This document shows, piece after piece, positions 54,601 through 62,456 of a DNA stretch of 64,000 nt. Position 1 is the stretch's first letter. Each line of letters begins with the position of its first letter. The notes under the pieces are model-generated. The model did no database searches. It saw only the letters and a list, made by a program, of their open reading frames with translations, and was not told where the DNA came from. The DNA comes from UBA4781 sp963556045 (lineage in GTDB: Bacteria > Chloroflexota > Anaerolineae > Anaerolineales > Anaerolineaceae). Position numbers and translations under genes: made by a program. The stretch covers positions 2,170,001-2,234,000 of the forward strand of contig CAUVYA020000002.1 of assembly GCA_963556045.3 (NCBI GenBank), given 5' to 3'.

Positions 54601-55350
54601 GAAAAATGCCCCAACGAAAAAAGCGAGCTGTTCGCGGTCGGACAACCTCCCCTTTCAGCAGAAAATGACCTCTGGAAAAAGGTCAAGATCGATACCTGGA
54701 CCAATAAAGAAGCATCTCTGTATTGTACGGAATTCAACAAAGAAACCTGGACCTTGAATGTTGATGATCAATGGGGCAGAAAGTGGATTAAAGAGACTGA
54801 ACAGGGTAAGGATTGGGCAGCTGGGATCGGTTTTTCAGATCAGATTATTTTCTCTCCAGATGAAAAATGTACGGAGGATGAGGAACAACCCGTCATCCGC
54901 TTTGTTGGAATCGATGCTGATACGATCATCAAAGAGAGTAAATTGGATGTAAAGGTGATCATAGATATCCCTTCTCACTTCAAGAATTTCAAGTTGCTCG
55001 TTGGAGAAGGGGCTGACCCCAAGAATTGGAAAGTATTGATCGAGAATGGGAAGGATACGTATCCACAGGCGACGGTAATATACTCACTGGATCTCTATGA
55101 CTATAACAGCGCTGTTATTTCATTGCGATTGTTCGTAGAAAACGATATGAATGGTTATGCAGATAAACGCATCACGATCACGACGCTTCTACCAACGCAA
55201 ACTCCTACGCCAACACTGTTACCTACTGAAACACCCACACCTATACCTACCGATACACCACAGCCTGAAGCGAGTGAGACACCGATACCGGAATTTACAC
55301 CCACTGGATCACCCGCTATAGCTACTGCCGTTACAAACTCCAAGCAGTAA
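51688..55350 (+). CDS. AMMECR1 domain fused to a class A penicillin-binding protein (PBP1-type)
   Basis: 1220 residues in one frame. Order: AMMECR1 domain 1-~190 with the signature LRGCIG at 60-65; polar, basic linker ~195-300; one membrane helix ~304-332; GT51 glycosyltransferase (~345-530) with catalytic E393 in ATEDKDF and GASTITQQLAR; transpeptidase (~620-920) with SSIK (S686-K689), SYN (749-751) and KTGT (886-889); a C-terminal domain and a Thr/Pro tail. ATG 51688 follows AAGGAAG; an upstream TTG (51655) is less likely. Class A PBPs build and cross-link peptidoglycan. The AMMECR1 domain, of unproven function, would lie in the cytoplasm. Divergent from the L,D-transpeptidase operon. Confidence 0.92.
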   Translation: MINIKEFSQQERNLLLKIAREAITKAVQGLPLPPLDFGSMPPALQNEGASFVTLTIAGRLRGCIGTLQAYQPLARDVQEHAVAAAMEDYRFSPVRIEELSEIEIEVSCLTPARKLPYDHPEQLPSLLTPHEDGVVLQDGYHRATFLPQVWDQLPNAADFLTHLCLKMGVPGQTWQHKVLDVSIYHVEEFREEQNAISSVEDNPRSPHIPPKTSGQEIPGNQNEKKPGGSMESTREIERKEKTQPVQVAQSGAAGSSQEVWSKIKQSGHNFVNFIRDHFSGHKNRRGGKKKDEKQRKEKGKGCSSRILLWIVLGVVVIILGFSIFLTVQYFAIAATLPGVEDLRAKASQFETTRIYDRNGNLIYEILDPTAGFRTYIPLEEMSPYIIAATIATEDKDFYNNPGFDFWGIARALWQNYTSGTIVSGASTITQQLARTLLLTPEERTEQTVQRKAKEIILAAEITRRYSKDEILELYLNEIYYGNLAYGIEAASETYFNTSADLLNLAQASFLAGLPQAPAVYDVFSNVDAALYRHQDVVNLMYQLSEEEGCIDVSTSAAPVCVTLDEAVSAVLEIEGYPFEQKAINMPFPHWVSYIRALLEEQFDAQTIYRSGFKVYTTLDPDLQNYAQRVVKDQVAELAANNASDGALVAIQPQTGEVLAMVGSADFNNEEISGQVNMAVAPRQPGSSIKPLTYAAAFEKGWTPSTLIWDVKSEFPPSGDENDPRDPYIPVNYDSKHHGPVLLRTALGSSYNIPAVKALQFVGIYDDPDTPEEEGLIKFAERMGITTLTRDDYGLSLTLGGGDVSLLELTGAFAIFANEGSRADPYSIARIVDHEGNVVYEHEQQEQEVISVEHAYLITDILSDNAARTPAFGSNSILKLPFKASVKTGTTNDFRDNWTIGYTPDIAVGVWIGNADYTPMQNTSGLTGAAPIWSDVIQYAVERYQGGQPTITEQPDTVEYDVICAISGTKPSEKCPNEKSELFAVGQPPLSAENDLWKKVKIDTWTNKEASLYCTEFNKETWTLNVDDQWGRKWIKETEQGKDWAAGIGFSDQIIFSPDEKCTEDEEQPVIRFVGIDADTIIKESKLDVKVIIDIPSHFKNFKLLVGEGADPKNWKVLIENGKDTYPQATVIYSLDLYDYNSAVISLRLFVENDMNGYADKRITITTLLPTQTPTPTLLPTETPTPIPTDTPQPEASETPIPEFTPTGSPAIATAVTNSKQ

Positions 55351-55399
55351 AACAGGAATTTGCTGATTTTGTCAGAAGAATGGTGATAAATGTATGTAT

Positions 55400-55428
55400 T
55401 TAACGAAACAAGTGACATGTGATAAAAT
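55400..55428 (+). promoter_or_regulatory. Candidate promoter of ptsHI
   Basis: TTAACG (55400-55405), 17 bp, TAAAAT (55423-55428). The predicted start point (~55435) coincides with the base of the following terminator-like hairpin. Confidence 0.4.
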
Positions 55429-55433
55429 TACTT

Positions 55434-55464
55434 CCCGTGACCTATATAGGACACGGGTTTTTTT
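55434..55464 (+). terminator. Terminator or attenuator before ptsH
   Basis: CCCGTG (55434-55439) and CACGGG (55452-55457) close a stem with inner CCT/AGG pairs, followed by T7. It ends the PBP transcript and, if the promoter at 55400 is real, would also be the first element of the ptsHI leader. Confidence 0.7.
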
Positions 55465-55516
55465 CGAACGGGATTCGCCGATTTTATCGGTTTATTAAAA
55501 TGTTCAGGAGATGAAG

Positions 55517-55804
55517 ATGAAGGAAGCCAAAGTTGTTGTGAATAACAAAGTTGGATTGCATGCGAGACCAGCAGCACTATTTGTACAGGCTGCTTCTAAA
55601 TTTCAAAGTGAAGTAAATGTGTCCTGCATAGATCCTAAAGAAGAGAAATTAAGAAAAGCGAATGCCAAGAGCATTCTGGGAATCCTGACACTGGGAGTTT
55701 TTCAGGGAATTGAAATTACCATTGCTGCAGATGGAAATGATGAAGAAGATGCAGTCAAGGCTTTGGTGGAACTTGTCGAGAACAATTTCGGAGAAGAGGC
55801 ATGA
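55517..55804 (+). CDS. ptsH: PTS phosphocarrier protein HPr
   Basis: 95 residues from ATG 55517, 7 nt after GGAG. This start puts the phosphorylated histidine at the canonical H15 (KVGLHARPAA); the ATG at 55511 abuts the ribosome site. The regulatory-serine region KSILGILTLG has S52, displaced from the usual 46 by an insertion after SCIDPKEEKLRK. It passes phosphate from EI to the EIIA at 3900. Overlaps ptsI by 4 bp. Confidence 0.95.
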   Translation: MKEAKVVVNNKVGLHARPAALFVQAASKFQSEVNVSCIDPKEEKLRKANAKSILGILTLGVFQGIEITIAADGNDEEDAVKALVELVENNFGEEA

Positions 55805-57534
55805 AAAAGCTGAATGGCGTTGCAGCTTCCCGCGGAATATGCATCGGTCCAGCTTTTCAATTTGTACGAATCGAACTAAAAACTGAAAAGAAAGAAATTC
55901 TTGATACCAAAACAGAACTGATTCGTCTGGATGATGCGCTTTCCTGCGCGAAAAACCAGATCGAAATGATTTACCAAAAAGCTCTTACTGAGGCGGGTGA
56001 GGCAGACGCCGAGATCTTCCAGGCGCACAAAATGATCCTGGATGATCCAGAACTCATATCAGCCATAAAAACACGCATCGAAAGTGAAAAAGTAAACAGC
56101 GAATTTGCAGTCTCTGAAACCGCAAAATCTTTTGCGGCTATGATGGCTGCTATGGAAGATGAATACTTTGCCGCACGTGCAACAGACATCATGGATGTTG
56201 CAAATCGAGTACTGCGTGTATTAATGAACATAGCAGAATCTCCCACAGCAGGATTGAAGGAACCGTCCATTATCATGGCAGATGATCTGACCCCTTCCGA
56301 TACGGTATTACTGGATAAAAGCCTTGTATTGGGTTTTTGCATCGCACAGGGTTCGGCAACTTCCCATACTGCCATTCTGGCACGCGGGCTGGGTTTGCCA
56401 GCAGTAGCCGGAGCCGGTGATGCTGTTTTAACCGTAGATTCCGGGACGAAATTAATTGTAGATGGCACGAATGGGGAAGTGCTTATCAGCCCGGATGCCG
56501 AGACAGAACAGATATACCGCAACCGTCTCGAAACCAGCCAGAATTTACAGGCTGAAGCGCTGAAATTCGCAAACGATATTGCGAAAACCAGAGATGATGT
56601 GGAATTTGAGATCGTGGCAAATATCGGGAATGTGGAAGACGCCAAATTTGCTGTAGAAAATGGCGCTGAGGGCGTTGGTCTCTTGCGAACCGAATTCCTG
56701 TACCTTGAACGCAATGCTCTGCCTACAGAAGAAGAGCAGTATCAGGCTTATTCAGCCATTCTGGATGTTTTTGGAAAACACCCGGTAGTACTGCGTACTC
56801 TTGATGTTGGCGGCGATAAGGAAATACCCTACCTCAATCTACCGAAGGAAATGAATCCTTTTCTGGGGGAACGCGCTATCCGATTATGCTTGAATCGTCC
56901 GGATATATTTAAACCACAAATACGTGCCGCTTTACGAGCAGGCGTCGGACACAACCTGAAGATCATGTTCCCCATGGTTGCAACTTTATCCTGTGTACGT
57001 GCAGCGAAAGCAGTTGTTAATGTATGCAAAACTGAATTGACGAAGGAAGGTATTGCTTTCGCAGATGATGCCGAGATCGGAATCATGGTGGAAATCCCCT
57101 CTGCAGCGGTCATTGCCGATCAACTGGCAAGAGAGGTGGATTTCTTTTCGATCGGAACCAATGACCTCAGTCAGTACACCCTGGCTGCTGATCGTACCAA
57201 TCCAAAGGTTGCAGAATTATCGGATGCCTTTCAACCGGCGGTACTGCGGTTGATCAAGATGGTCATTGATGCCGCGCACCATGAGAAAAAATGGGTCGGT
57301 ATGTGCGGCGAGCTGGCAGGAGAACCTCTGGCTACTCCCATTTTGATCGGCTTAGGATTGGATGAGTTCAGCATGAGCCCTCCCTTCATTCCGCTGGTGA
57401 AACAGATCATCCGCAACCTCAATGCACAGGAAATGATCGCACTGGCGCAGGGTGCACTTAATCTCGAATCTCCCAAAGAGATCCATGAATTTGTAAAAAA
57501 TGAAATTCCATTTATCAAGGAAATAATTTCATAA
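55801..57534 (+). CDS. ptsI: PTS Enzyme I
   Basis: 577 residues. Phosphoenolpyruvate-protein phosphotransferase: N-terminal HPr-binding helical region, phosphohistidine H189 in GSATSHTAILARGLG, and a C-terminal PEP-binding barrel with GVGLLRTEFLYL, LDVGGDKEIPYL, FFSIGTNDLSQYTLAADR and GMCGELAG-like motifs. Translationally coupled to ptsH. It supplies phosphate to the fructose-type EII at the left of the window; no other EII is seen here. Confidence 0.97.
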   Translation: MKKLNGVAASRGICIGPAFQFVRIELKTEKKEILDTKTELIRLDDALSCAKNQIEMIYQKALTEAGEADAEIFQAHKMILDDPELISAIKTRIESEKVNSEFAVSETAKSFAAMMAAMEDEYFAARATDIMDVANRVLRVLMNIAESPTAGLKEPSIIMADDLTPSDTVLLDKSLVLGFCIAQGSATSHTAILARGLGLPAVAGAGDAVLTVDSGTKLIVDGTNGEVLISPDAETEQIYRNRLETSQNLQAEALKFANDIAKTRDDVEFEIVANIGNVEDAKFAVENGAEGVGLLRTEFLYLERNALPTEEEQYQAYSAILDVFGKHPVVLRTLDVGGDKEIPYLNLPKEMNPFLGERAIRLCLNRPDIFKPQIRAALRAGVGHNLKIMFPMVATLSCVRAAKAVVNVCKTELTKEGIAFADDAEIGIMVEIPSAAVIADQLAREVDFFSIGTNDLSQYTLAADRTNPKVAELSDAFQPAVLRLIKMVIDAAHHEKKWVGMCGELAGEPLATPILIGLGLDEFSMSPPFIPLVKQIIRNLNAQEMIALAQGALNLESPKEIHEFVKNEIPFIKEIIS

Positions 57535-57556
57535 AAGCGCCTCTTCTTTAAACGCC

Positions 57557-57584
57557 AAAAAGGGAACCGATCGGTTCCCTTTTT
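57557..57584. terminator. Bidirectional terminator between ptsI and the 740-residue gene
   Basis: A perfect 28-bp palindrome: AAAAAGGGAACCGA (57557-57570) and its complement (57571-57584). A and T tracts at both ends serve the converging genes. Confidence 0.85.
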
Positions 57585-59807
57585 TTACAGGAGTTTCAAT
57601 TGTGCTGCTGGTTCCCACAAGGGGGGATCTGCATCCAGCACATCCTGCCATGCCTGTGTTGTTAGCAGATCCTGTTCCCCCATTTTACGAATATGGCGGT
57701 ATTTCACAAGATGCCATTTATCCTTCAGGGTTTCTTCCAGCAATGGATTACGGCGTTCTTTCTCCATGATAAGGCGTGAACGACTGGCGGGAAAGAGGAT
57801 CACTGGCGTACAGGAACGATTTTGAATCCTCTTCATCAACAGGGGTGTGAAAACAGTATTGGAGGTGATGAAAAATTGGTAGACAGGTTCTTTTTTCTCA
57901 TCATACCAGGTTAATGGATTACCCTTATCCATCACGAATCCCAGTTTCCTGCCAATATGGTTGACCAGAGAACCAATTTCCTGTATTTCTTTTTCTCTTT
58001 TTTGAGGATCCTCATCAGGATCAAGGGTATAAGTAAGTCTGTCAAGCTGTGTGCGTTTTGCATACGAATTCAAACAGGCGATACACAGATCTTTATCCGG
58101 GGTCAGAAAGCCTGGAAATTGTCGGCACAGTTCTACGTACATGTTCTGAAATACCAATTCCGGCTGTTTCAAAATCAACTGGATGATCGCCAGTTCGATA
58201 CGATCGTCAGTGGAATGGTCATTTGTATTCGAATGCACCAGTGTCCATTTACCGGTAGAGACCCCGCCTCTGGAGAATTGACGGAAATACTTTCGATCTG
58301 ATAATGTAGCTTGCAGGTCTTTAATTACGGTGTTATACAGATCAGATTCATCTTGCTCTATCTGTAGCGGAAGAGCCATCGCATCGCTGAGGGATGTAAC
58401 AGTGAATGCGAAGATATCATTGAACGGAACCGGCTCTGCTTTTTGCTTCAATAAAGCGGAAACGATAGAAAGCGTTTGCGGGGTAGATGCTTTTATGGGA
58501 GAAAGTTCCTTTTTCCATACATATTGTAGGTGGGTGCTGCTATTTTGTGCGGCATAGCCCTGCATCTGAAATCCAGCTTTCACGGTTCCAGCCAGTGACG
58601 CGAGTAAATAGGAGGGCGTGAGATCGAGACACAACCCAAACACTTTACTATCCTCGCCCAGTACAGGTTTGATACTATCGAATGTTGTGGATAGAGCCTG
58701 AGCAAACCAGTACCAGCCATAACGCTGGCGGGAGAGGGTGTTCAACATTCCTTCTGCTGTTTTTTTCCCGAAAAGCCAGGCTGACCAGACTGCCGAAAGA
58801 GTCCAGAATGCTTGATTGGGTCGTGGGAAAACACAAAAATAATGACATTCTCTGGCGGCATTCCTGCTGTTGAAAAGGTCTTCGGTTTCCTTCCGATCGA
58901 AAATACACAGACTGTTCCTCTGGTCTGGAATGATCGGGAAGGTGGTGACTTCACAGTTGTGCTGGAGATCGGTCCATGTTCGAACCGCCTGCGTAAAAGC
59001 ACGCTCGATATTCTTCTCAAAATATACTGCTGGTAGGTTAAGTTGATGAGGGCGATAATCGCGATCAGGCCAGTACCACAGGGATGACGCCAGGTCACAA
59101 ACTTCAATGAGAATCGCGGTGATCAAAGCGCGTTCATCGTGGCTGATCTGTAAACGGTCGAGTGTGTTGAATAAGATCACAAGAAGGTGCAGGGCTCTGG
59201 GTGTGTAGCATGTCAGGGCATATTCAACATGTTTTTTTATGTCAATATTATCTAATAAGCAGCGCTGTAATGCACGCGAACGATACATTGCCGGGTTTCC
59301 GATTTGTGCGATTCGCGTCACATCATTTTCATTGATCGGGTGGATACCGCTTTCCCCGCAGTGAGGGCAGATAAAAACCACCGAGCTGGGTTCTGAGGAT
59401 TCTTTTTTCCAGATGAACCCTTCTGCAGAGATGAGAGCTCTGCATTGGCGGCATTCTGTTTGGTATAAATCTCGAATATGTTCCCCTAATTTTTCTCCAT
59501 GCCATTCTTGATCGAGCAGGATGTGCATGGCTTTTTGAAATTCTTCTTCTTTATACCCTTTGGCAATTACTTCCGTCATTAAACGCAGCAGAGGATTCTT
59601 CTGTGCTTGAAATACACGATAACCCGCACTGGCAGCTTCTAAAGTGTACAGTGGATTTGCACCAAGCGGATCTACCACATCACAATGGTTGCCCCCATTT
59701 TCTTTCAGCCAATTGGTCAGGATTCCGCTGTAGTAGGGGGGCAGATATCGTTTGAGTGGATAACGAAAAGTTCTTTCCCCAGATGGTATGAAGGGTATCG
59801 GTTGCAT
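57585..59807 (-). CDS. Degenerate DNA-methylase-like protein with zinc ribbon
   Basis: 740 residues. The N-terminus resembles DUF1156-type DNA methylases: RYLPPYYSGILTNWL, then DPLGANPLYTLEAASAGYRVFQAQKNPL (46-73), where active enzymes have DPFxGSGTTxxEA...D.NP. The glycine-rich SAM loop is altered. A zinc ribbon is visible at C119-x2-C122 and C147-x2-C150. YTPRALHLLVILFNTLD (~201-217) matches a methylase helix, and FPRPNQAFWTLSAVWSAW (~328-345) falls after the place of the DPPY motif, which is absent. The C-terminal ~250 residues are unassigned. Catalysis seems lost; a DNA-binding or regulatory role is conceivable. Divergent from the GDPD operon. Confidence 0.55.
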   Translation of the reverse strand: MQPIPFIPSGERTFRYPLKRYLPPYYSGILTNWLKENGGNHCDVVDPLGANPLYTLEAASAGYRVFQAQKNPLLRLMTEVIAKGYKEEEFQKAMHILLDQEWHGEKLGEHIRDLYQTECRQCRALISAEGFIWKKESSEPSSVVFICPHCGESGIHPINENDVTRIAQIGNPAMYRSRALQRCLLDNIDIKKHVEYALTCYTPRALHLLVILFNTLDRLQISHDERALITAILIEVCDLASSLWYWPDRDYRPHQLNLPAVYFEKNIERAFTQAVRTWTDLQHNCEVTTFPIIPDQRNSLCIFDRKETEDLFNSRNAARECHYFCVFPRPNQAFWTLSAVWSAWLFGKKTAEGMLNTLSRQRYGWYWFAQALSTTFDSIKPVLGEDSKVFGLCLDLTPSYLLASLAGTVKAGFQMQGYAAQNSSTHLQYVWKKELSPIKASTPQTLSIVSALLKQKAEPVPFNDIFAFTVTSLSDAMALPLQIEQDESDLYNTVIKDLQATLSDRKYFRQFSRGGVSTGKWTLVHSNTNDHSTDDRIELAIIQLILKQPELVFQNMYVELCRQFPGFLTPDKDLCIACLNSYAKRTQLDRLTYTLDPDEDPQKREKEIQEIGSLVNHIGRKLGFVMDKGNPLTWYDEKKEPVYQFFITSNTVFTPLLMKRIQNRSCTPVILFPASRSRLIMEKERRNPLLEETLKDKWHLVKYRHIRKMGEQDLLTTQAWQDVLDADPPLWEPAAQLKLL

Positions 59808-59896
59808 GGTTGGGATATCCTCCTTTTTTAGTATACAGGATAAAAAAATTTCAGAAGCTCCTTTCTGGTGTTAAAATCAAATGGAAAGGTTTTATT

Positions 59897-60667
59897 ATGC
59901 AAAGAAAACTGGAGATTCCGGGTAAGAAAAAACCATACGTGATGGCGCATCGCGGGAATCGGTCTGCCTGCCCTGAGAATACGTTGGCTGCATTTCAACG
60001 TGCATTTCAAGACGGCGCAGATATTCTGGAAACCGATTTGCATCTAAGCAAGGATGATAAATTCATCTGTATCCATGATGCTGCGCTGGATAGAACCACT
60101 GATGGCAGCGGCAATATTGCAGACCTGACTTCCACCGAAATAAAAAAAGTATCAGCTTTTAACAACATGGCTGGATTTGAAGAAGAAAGAGTGCCATTGC
60201 TGGAGGAAACTGCTGCCATCTTGCCGCAGGATGTTGCTCTGGCGCTTGAATTAAAGAGTGACCGTTTCCTGGAAGAGAATACATGTCGCCAGTTAGTGGG
60301 GGAGCTGAAAAATGCGGGTGTGCTGGAGAGGACTATCGTTCTTTCTTTCAGTATGCAGCGCATATTATGTGTACGGAAAATAGAAGCGGATATGCCGATT
60401 GGATTGATCACGATGAGCAAGCTTACACCACCTTCACAGGTGGATATGGTAGGACCTTTTTTCCCGATATTGTGGCTCAACCCTGCTTACATACGTTCCG
60501 CACACCGTCAGGGAATACTGGTTTGCCCGCTTGATCCTGCTCCAGAACCACGTTTAAAAAGCTATTTGCGAAAAGGCAGTGATGCGATCATTACAGATAA
60601 TTCATTTATTACCTGCCGGGCTGTGAAACAGCTTTTACCGGATATGACCGATTATCAAGAGAAGTGA
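59897..60667 (+). CDS. Glycerophosphodiester phosphodiesterase
   Basis: 256 residues from ATG 59897 (GGAAAGG upstream). GDPD TIM-barrel with catalytic residues H18-R19 (VMAHRGNRS), E45 and D47 (LETDLHLS) and H60 (IHDAALDRTTDGSG). It hydrolyses glycerophosphodiesters to glycerol-3-phosphate and an alcohol. No signal peptide, so cytosolic. Its TGA overlaps the GTG start of the next gene, making it the first member of a tightly coupled four-gene operon. Confidence 0.9.
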   Translation: MQRKLEIPGKKKPYVMAHRGNRSACPENTLAAFQRAFQDGADILETDLHLSKDDKFICIHDAALDRTTDGSGNIADLTSTEIKKVSAFNNMAGFEEERVPLLEETAAILPQDVALALELKSDRFLEENTCRQLVGELKNAGVLERTIVLSFSMQRILCVRKIEADMPIGLITMSKLTPPSQVDMVGPFFPILWLNPAYIRSAHRQGILVCPLDPAPEPRLKSYLRKGSDAIITDNSFITCRAVKQLLPDMTDYQEK

Positions 60668-61779
60668 GGATCAAACGATTGCCTTTTCATCCTGAATATA
60701 ACCCTGTTCATCAGAAACAAGCGCGTGTGCAAATTTGCGAAAAATATCCCCGCATGACTATTCTTCATCATCTTGGCGATGATCAACGCTTATGGGGCAC
60801 TTCTGGACGGGAAATCTGGGTGCGTACCGAGAACAAATGGAAGCGCTGGGCGAAATTTCCATTCCATTCACCACGCGATCTTTTTGGTTTTTCTCGACCT
60901 ACCGCACGTGCTTTTCGTGCCGATAAATGCAATGTGTATGTAAATCGATTCGGGAACGTGCTGGGAATCCGTGCAGGTACGGTATTTCATGTGAAAGAAG
61001 GGTTTGATCCCATTCCGCTGTTCTCAATAAATGGAGATTGTGTACTGCATGGATCATTGGCAGAGGATGACCGGGGCAATATCTATTTTGGTGAATATTT
61101 TATGAATCCCGCCCGTCAGGAAGTTCGTATCTGGCGGGTAAGTCCGCAAATAGATAGCTGGGAAATCATATATGCGTTTCCTGCTTCAACAATTCGGCAT
61201 GTCCATGGTATATACCGAGATCCTTTTCAAAAAGATGCTTACTGGATCACAGTAGGAGATTTCAACGGAGAATGTTATCTTCTCTGTACGCGTGATCGCT
61301 TCAAAACATACACCCACTATGGGGATGGAAAACAAACCTGGCGGGCAGTGCGCCTGTTTTTTAGTGAGAACCACATTAACTGGATCACCGATTCGAACCT
61401 GGAGCAGAATTATGCCTGCCGTATGGACCGCAGCAGCGGAAAGCTTGAAACGGGCATGCAGATCGCCAATTCCGGTTGGTACGGTACGACCACCCGGGAA
61501 GGACTGCATGTGTCTTTTACTACCGTTGAAAAAGGAGCGGGTATCACCTCCCCCTACAGTGAGATCCTCATCAGCCGTGATGCGTTCAACTGGCAGGCAA
61601 TTCATCAATTCAAGAAGGATATACTGCGCCCCATACAGGTTTTCAAATATGGCGTGATCAGCTGCCCGTCTGGAGTGATGAGCCAGCATGACCTGTATAT
61701 CAGCGGGGAAGGATTGGTCGGTTTGGATGGCATGAGTATGCGAATAGATATCACGGAACTGGGAGAGGAAACCGAATGA
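60664..61779 (+). CDS. Propeller-like protein of unknown function
   Basis: 371 residues, GTG start overlapping the GDPD stop. Repeated units with aromatic and Asp-rich turns (LWGTSGREIWVRTENKWKRW, DDRGNIYFGEYF, YWITVGDFNGECYLLCTRDRF, SPYSEILISRDAFNWQ) suggest a BNR/sialidase-like beta-propeller. Asp-box-like turns are imperfect and no sialidase active site is evident. No signal peptide, so probably cytosolic. Overlaps the next gene by 4 bp. Confidence 0.6.
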   Translation: MRIKRLPFHPEYNPVHQKQARVQICEKYPRMTILHHLGDDQRLWGTSGREIWVRTENKWKRWAKFPFHSPRDLFGFSRPTARAFRADKCNVYVNRFGNVLGIRAGTVFHVKEGFDPIPLFSINGDCVLHGSLAEDDRGNIYFGEYFMNPARQEVRIWRVSPQIDSWEIIYAFPASTIRHVHGIYRDPFQKDAYWITVGDFNGECYLLCTRDRFKTYTHYGDGKQTWRAVRLFFSENHINWITDSNLEQNYACRMDRSSGKLETGMQIANSGWYGTTTREGLHVSFTTVEKGAGITSPYSEILISRDAFNWQAIHQFKKDILRPIQVFKYGVISCPSGVMSQHDLYISGEGLVGLDGMSMRIDITELGEETE

Positions 61780-62456
61780 CAGAATTATTGATCTCACTCA
61801 GCAATGCATTCGTTGAGCGTTACCTCAAACCTGAAAAGATCCGTGATTTTATTCAAAAACAGGCTGAAACTTTGATCCAGGAAGGCGATCATCTCAACGA
61901 ACAGATTTCGGGTGACCCGGATGACGATTTGCTGTTCCACACAATGGAATTGTTGCCTTGTATTGGTGTCGAGGTACATTCCCTTAAGCGATCAAAATCT
62001 GACAAAATAGCCCCATCATCGATAGAGAAAATGAAAACATGGACTAAAAAACTTGAGGGAGGGCGTATTATCCACAAAGGAATCCTGGTTGCCGGAAGTG
62101 CTTCAATGCTGTGGAGTTTACTCCAATCTCAAATGACCGATGATCTATTTCTACAGCAAAACATGGAACTGATCTTAAGGCATGTAGAAGTAAAGAGACA
62201 GCATGCTCTCTCACGCTATACAACTGCATTAACATCTACGCAGATATGGGAAGAACGCTGCGGGTATGCTCTGCTGTTCAGTCATTACGCATGCGTCCGG
62301 AAGGATTGGCGTTTTTTAAATGTGTCGCTTAAATTGAATGAATGGCTGTGGAAGGAATTTCATTCTCCTTTCACCAGCCGACCGGTGCTGCCTCTGCTCG
62401 CATCTCTGGTGGAACAGGAATATGTTTTTCAGGAGATGCAAAAATGCTGCGCGTGA
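61776..62456 (+). CDS. Protein of unknown function in the GDPD-formyltransferase operon
   Basis: 226 residues, mostly helical, no signal or membrane segment. The N-terminus resembles a four-helix segment (VERYLKPEKIRDFIQKQAETLIQEG); a Trp-rich C-terminal part (WRFLNVSLKLNEWLWKEFHSP) follows. Not recognised. ATG overlaps the propeller gene stop by 4 bp, and its end overlaps the formyltransferase start by 13 bp. Coupling to both suggests a shared task. Confidence 0.6.
   Translation: MTELLISLSNAFVERYLKPEKIRDFIQKQAETLIQEGDHLNEQISGDPDDDLLFHTMELLPCIGVEVHSLKRSKSDKIAPSSIEKMKTWTKKLEGGRIIHKGILVAGSASMLWSLLQSQMTDDLFLQQNMELILRHVEVKRQHALSRYTTALTSTQIWEERCGYALLFSHYACVRKDWRFLNVSLKLNEWLWKEFHSPFTSRPVLPLLASLVEQEYVFQEMQKCCA

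Noticed and set aside
55155..55418. Minus-strand Gly/Val-rich repeat protein
   Set aside because: It is the complement of the Thr/Pro-rich tail codons of the PBP.
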